Source: Sycon ciliatum (Eukaryota; Porifera; Calcarea; Leucosolenida; Sycettidae). From it: 64,000 nucleotides of DNA. Positions 63,762 to 64,000 of the stretch are shown piece after piece. Every line of letters starts with the position of its first letter. Positions within the stretch are counted from its first letter, which is position 1. The stretch covers positions 81,654,138 through 81,718,137 of the forward strand of contig NC_088643.1 of NCBI RefSeq assembly GCF_964019385.1, given 5' to 3'. Position numbers and translations under genes: made by a program. The notes beneath the pieces were generated by a model that saw nothing but the letters and a program-made list of their open reading frames with translations, had not been told where the DNA came from and ran no database searches.

Positions 63762-64000
<239 letters not shown>

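Overview
The window is nuclear DNA from an animal. The genes are spliced with GT..AG introns. They include an APC-type armadillo protein, a nuclear-encoded mitochondrial EF-G2 and a tandem alpha-tubulin array. The transposon load includes a BEL/Pao LTR retrotransposon, a superfamily known from metazoans. Intermediate GC content, dense microsatellites and many TIR elements suggest an invertebrate, plausibly a marine one such as a sponge. The species cannot be fixed from the sequence alone.

Layout. 1-1403: no gene seen. 1404-3848 (-): an uninterrupted ORF for an APC-like armadillo-repeat protein. 3849-16477: gene-poor DNA with two LINE 3'-end relics (8530-9190 + and 11737-12010 -), a 69-bp pogo/Tigger-like relic, strong hairpins and two RFX X-box-like palindromes. 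16478-46452 (+): one gene, GFM2 (mitochondrial ribosome-recycling GTPase EF-G2mt), reconstructed here as 21 coding exons whose phases all join to 786 codons plus stop. Its introns hold most of the interesting structure. Intron 16 has a hAT MITE with a perfect 8-bp target duplication. Intron 18 (12.35 kb) holds a 47-bp minisatellite, a MITE cluster, a Ty3/gypsy integrase relic, a TA-flanked MITE, a giant 14-bp minisatellite (about 208 units) split by a 1.56-kb TIR element, and a BEL/Pao element that ends 39 bp before exon 19. Intron 19 has a piggyBac-like MITE, a Cys-rich retroposed insert, an RT relic and a Harbinger-like element with a nested MITE. Intron 20 has a TTAA-flanked foldback element carrying a nested hAT element, and a long purine/pyrimidine tract.

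46453-49210: convergent intergenic spacer with a Harbinger-like element that carries a Myb-like ORF remnant, and a 233-bp foldback. 49211-64000 (-): three tandem alpha-tubulin genes (49211-54671, 57605-61962, and a third cut by the window end). Each complete copy has six coding exons, the first coding only the initiator Met. Exons and a roughly 235-bp start/upstream block are nearly identical between copies while introns differ, pointing to recent duplication or gene conversion. A CR1/L2-like RT relic lies upstream of the first copy.

Together the genes are housekeeping: mitochondrial translation recycling (GFM2), microtubules (alpha-tubulin) and an APC-family protein that in other animals links Wnt signalling and microtubules. 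No operon-like or defence system was seen. The novelty lies in the nested mobile elements and satellites inside GFM2.
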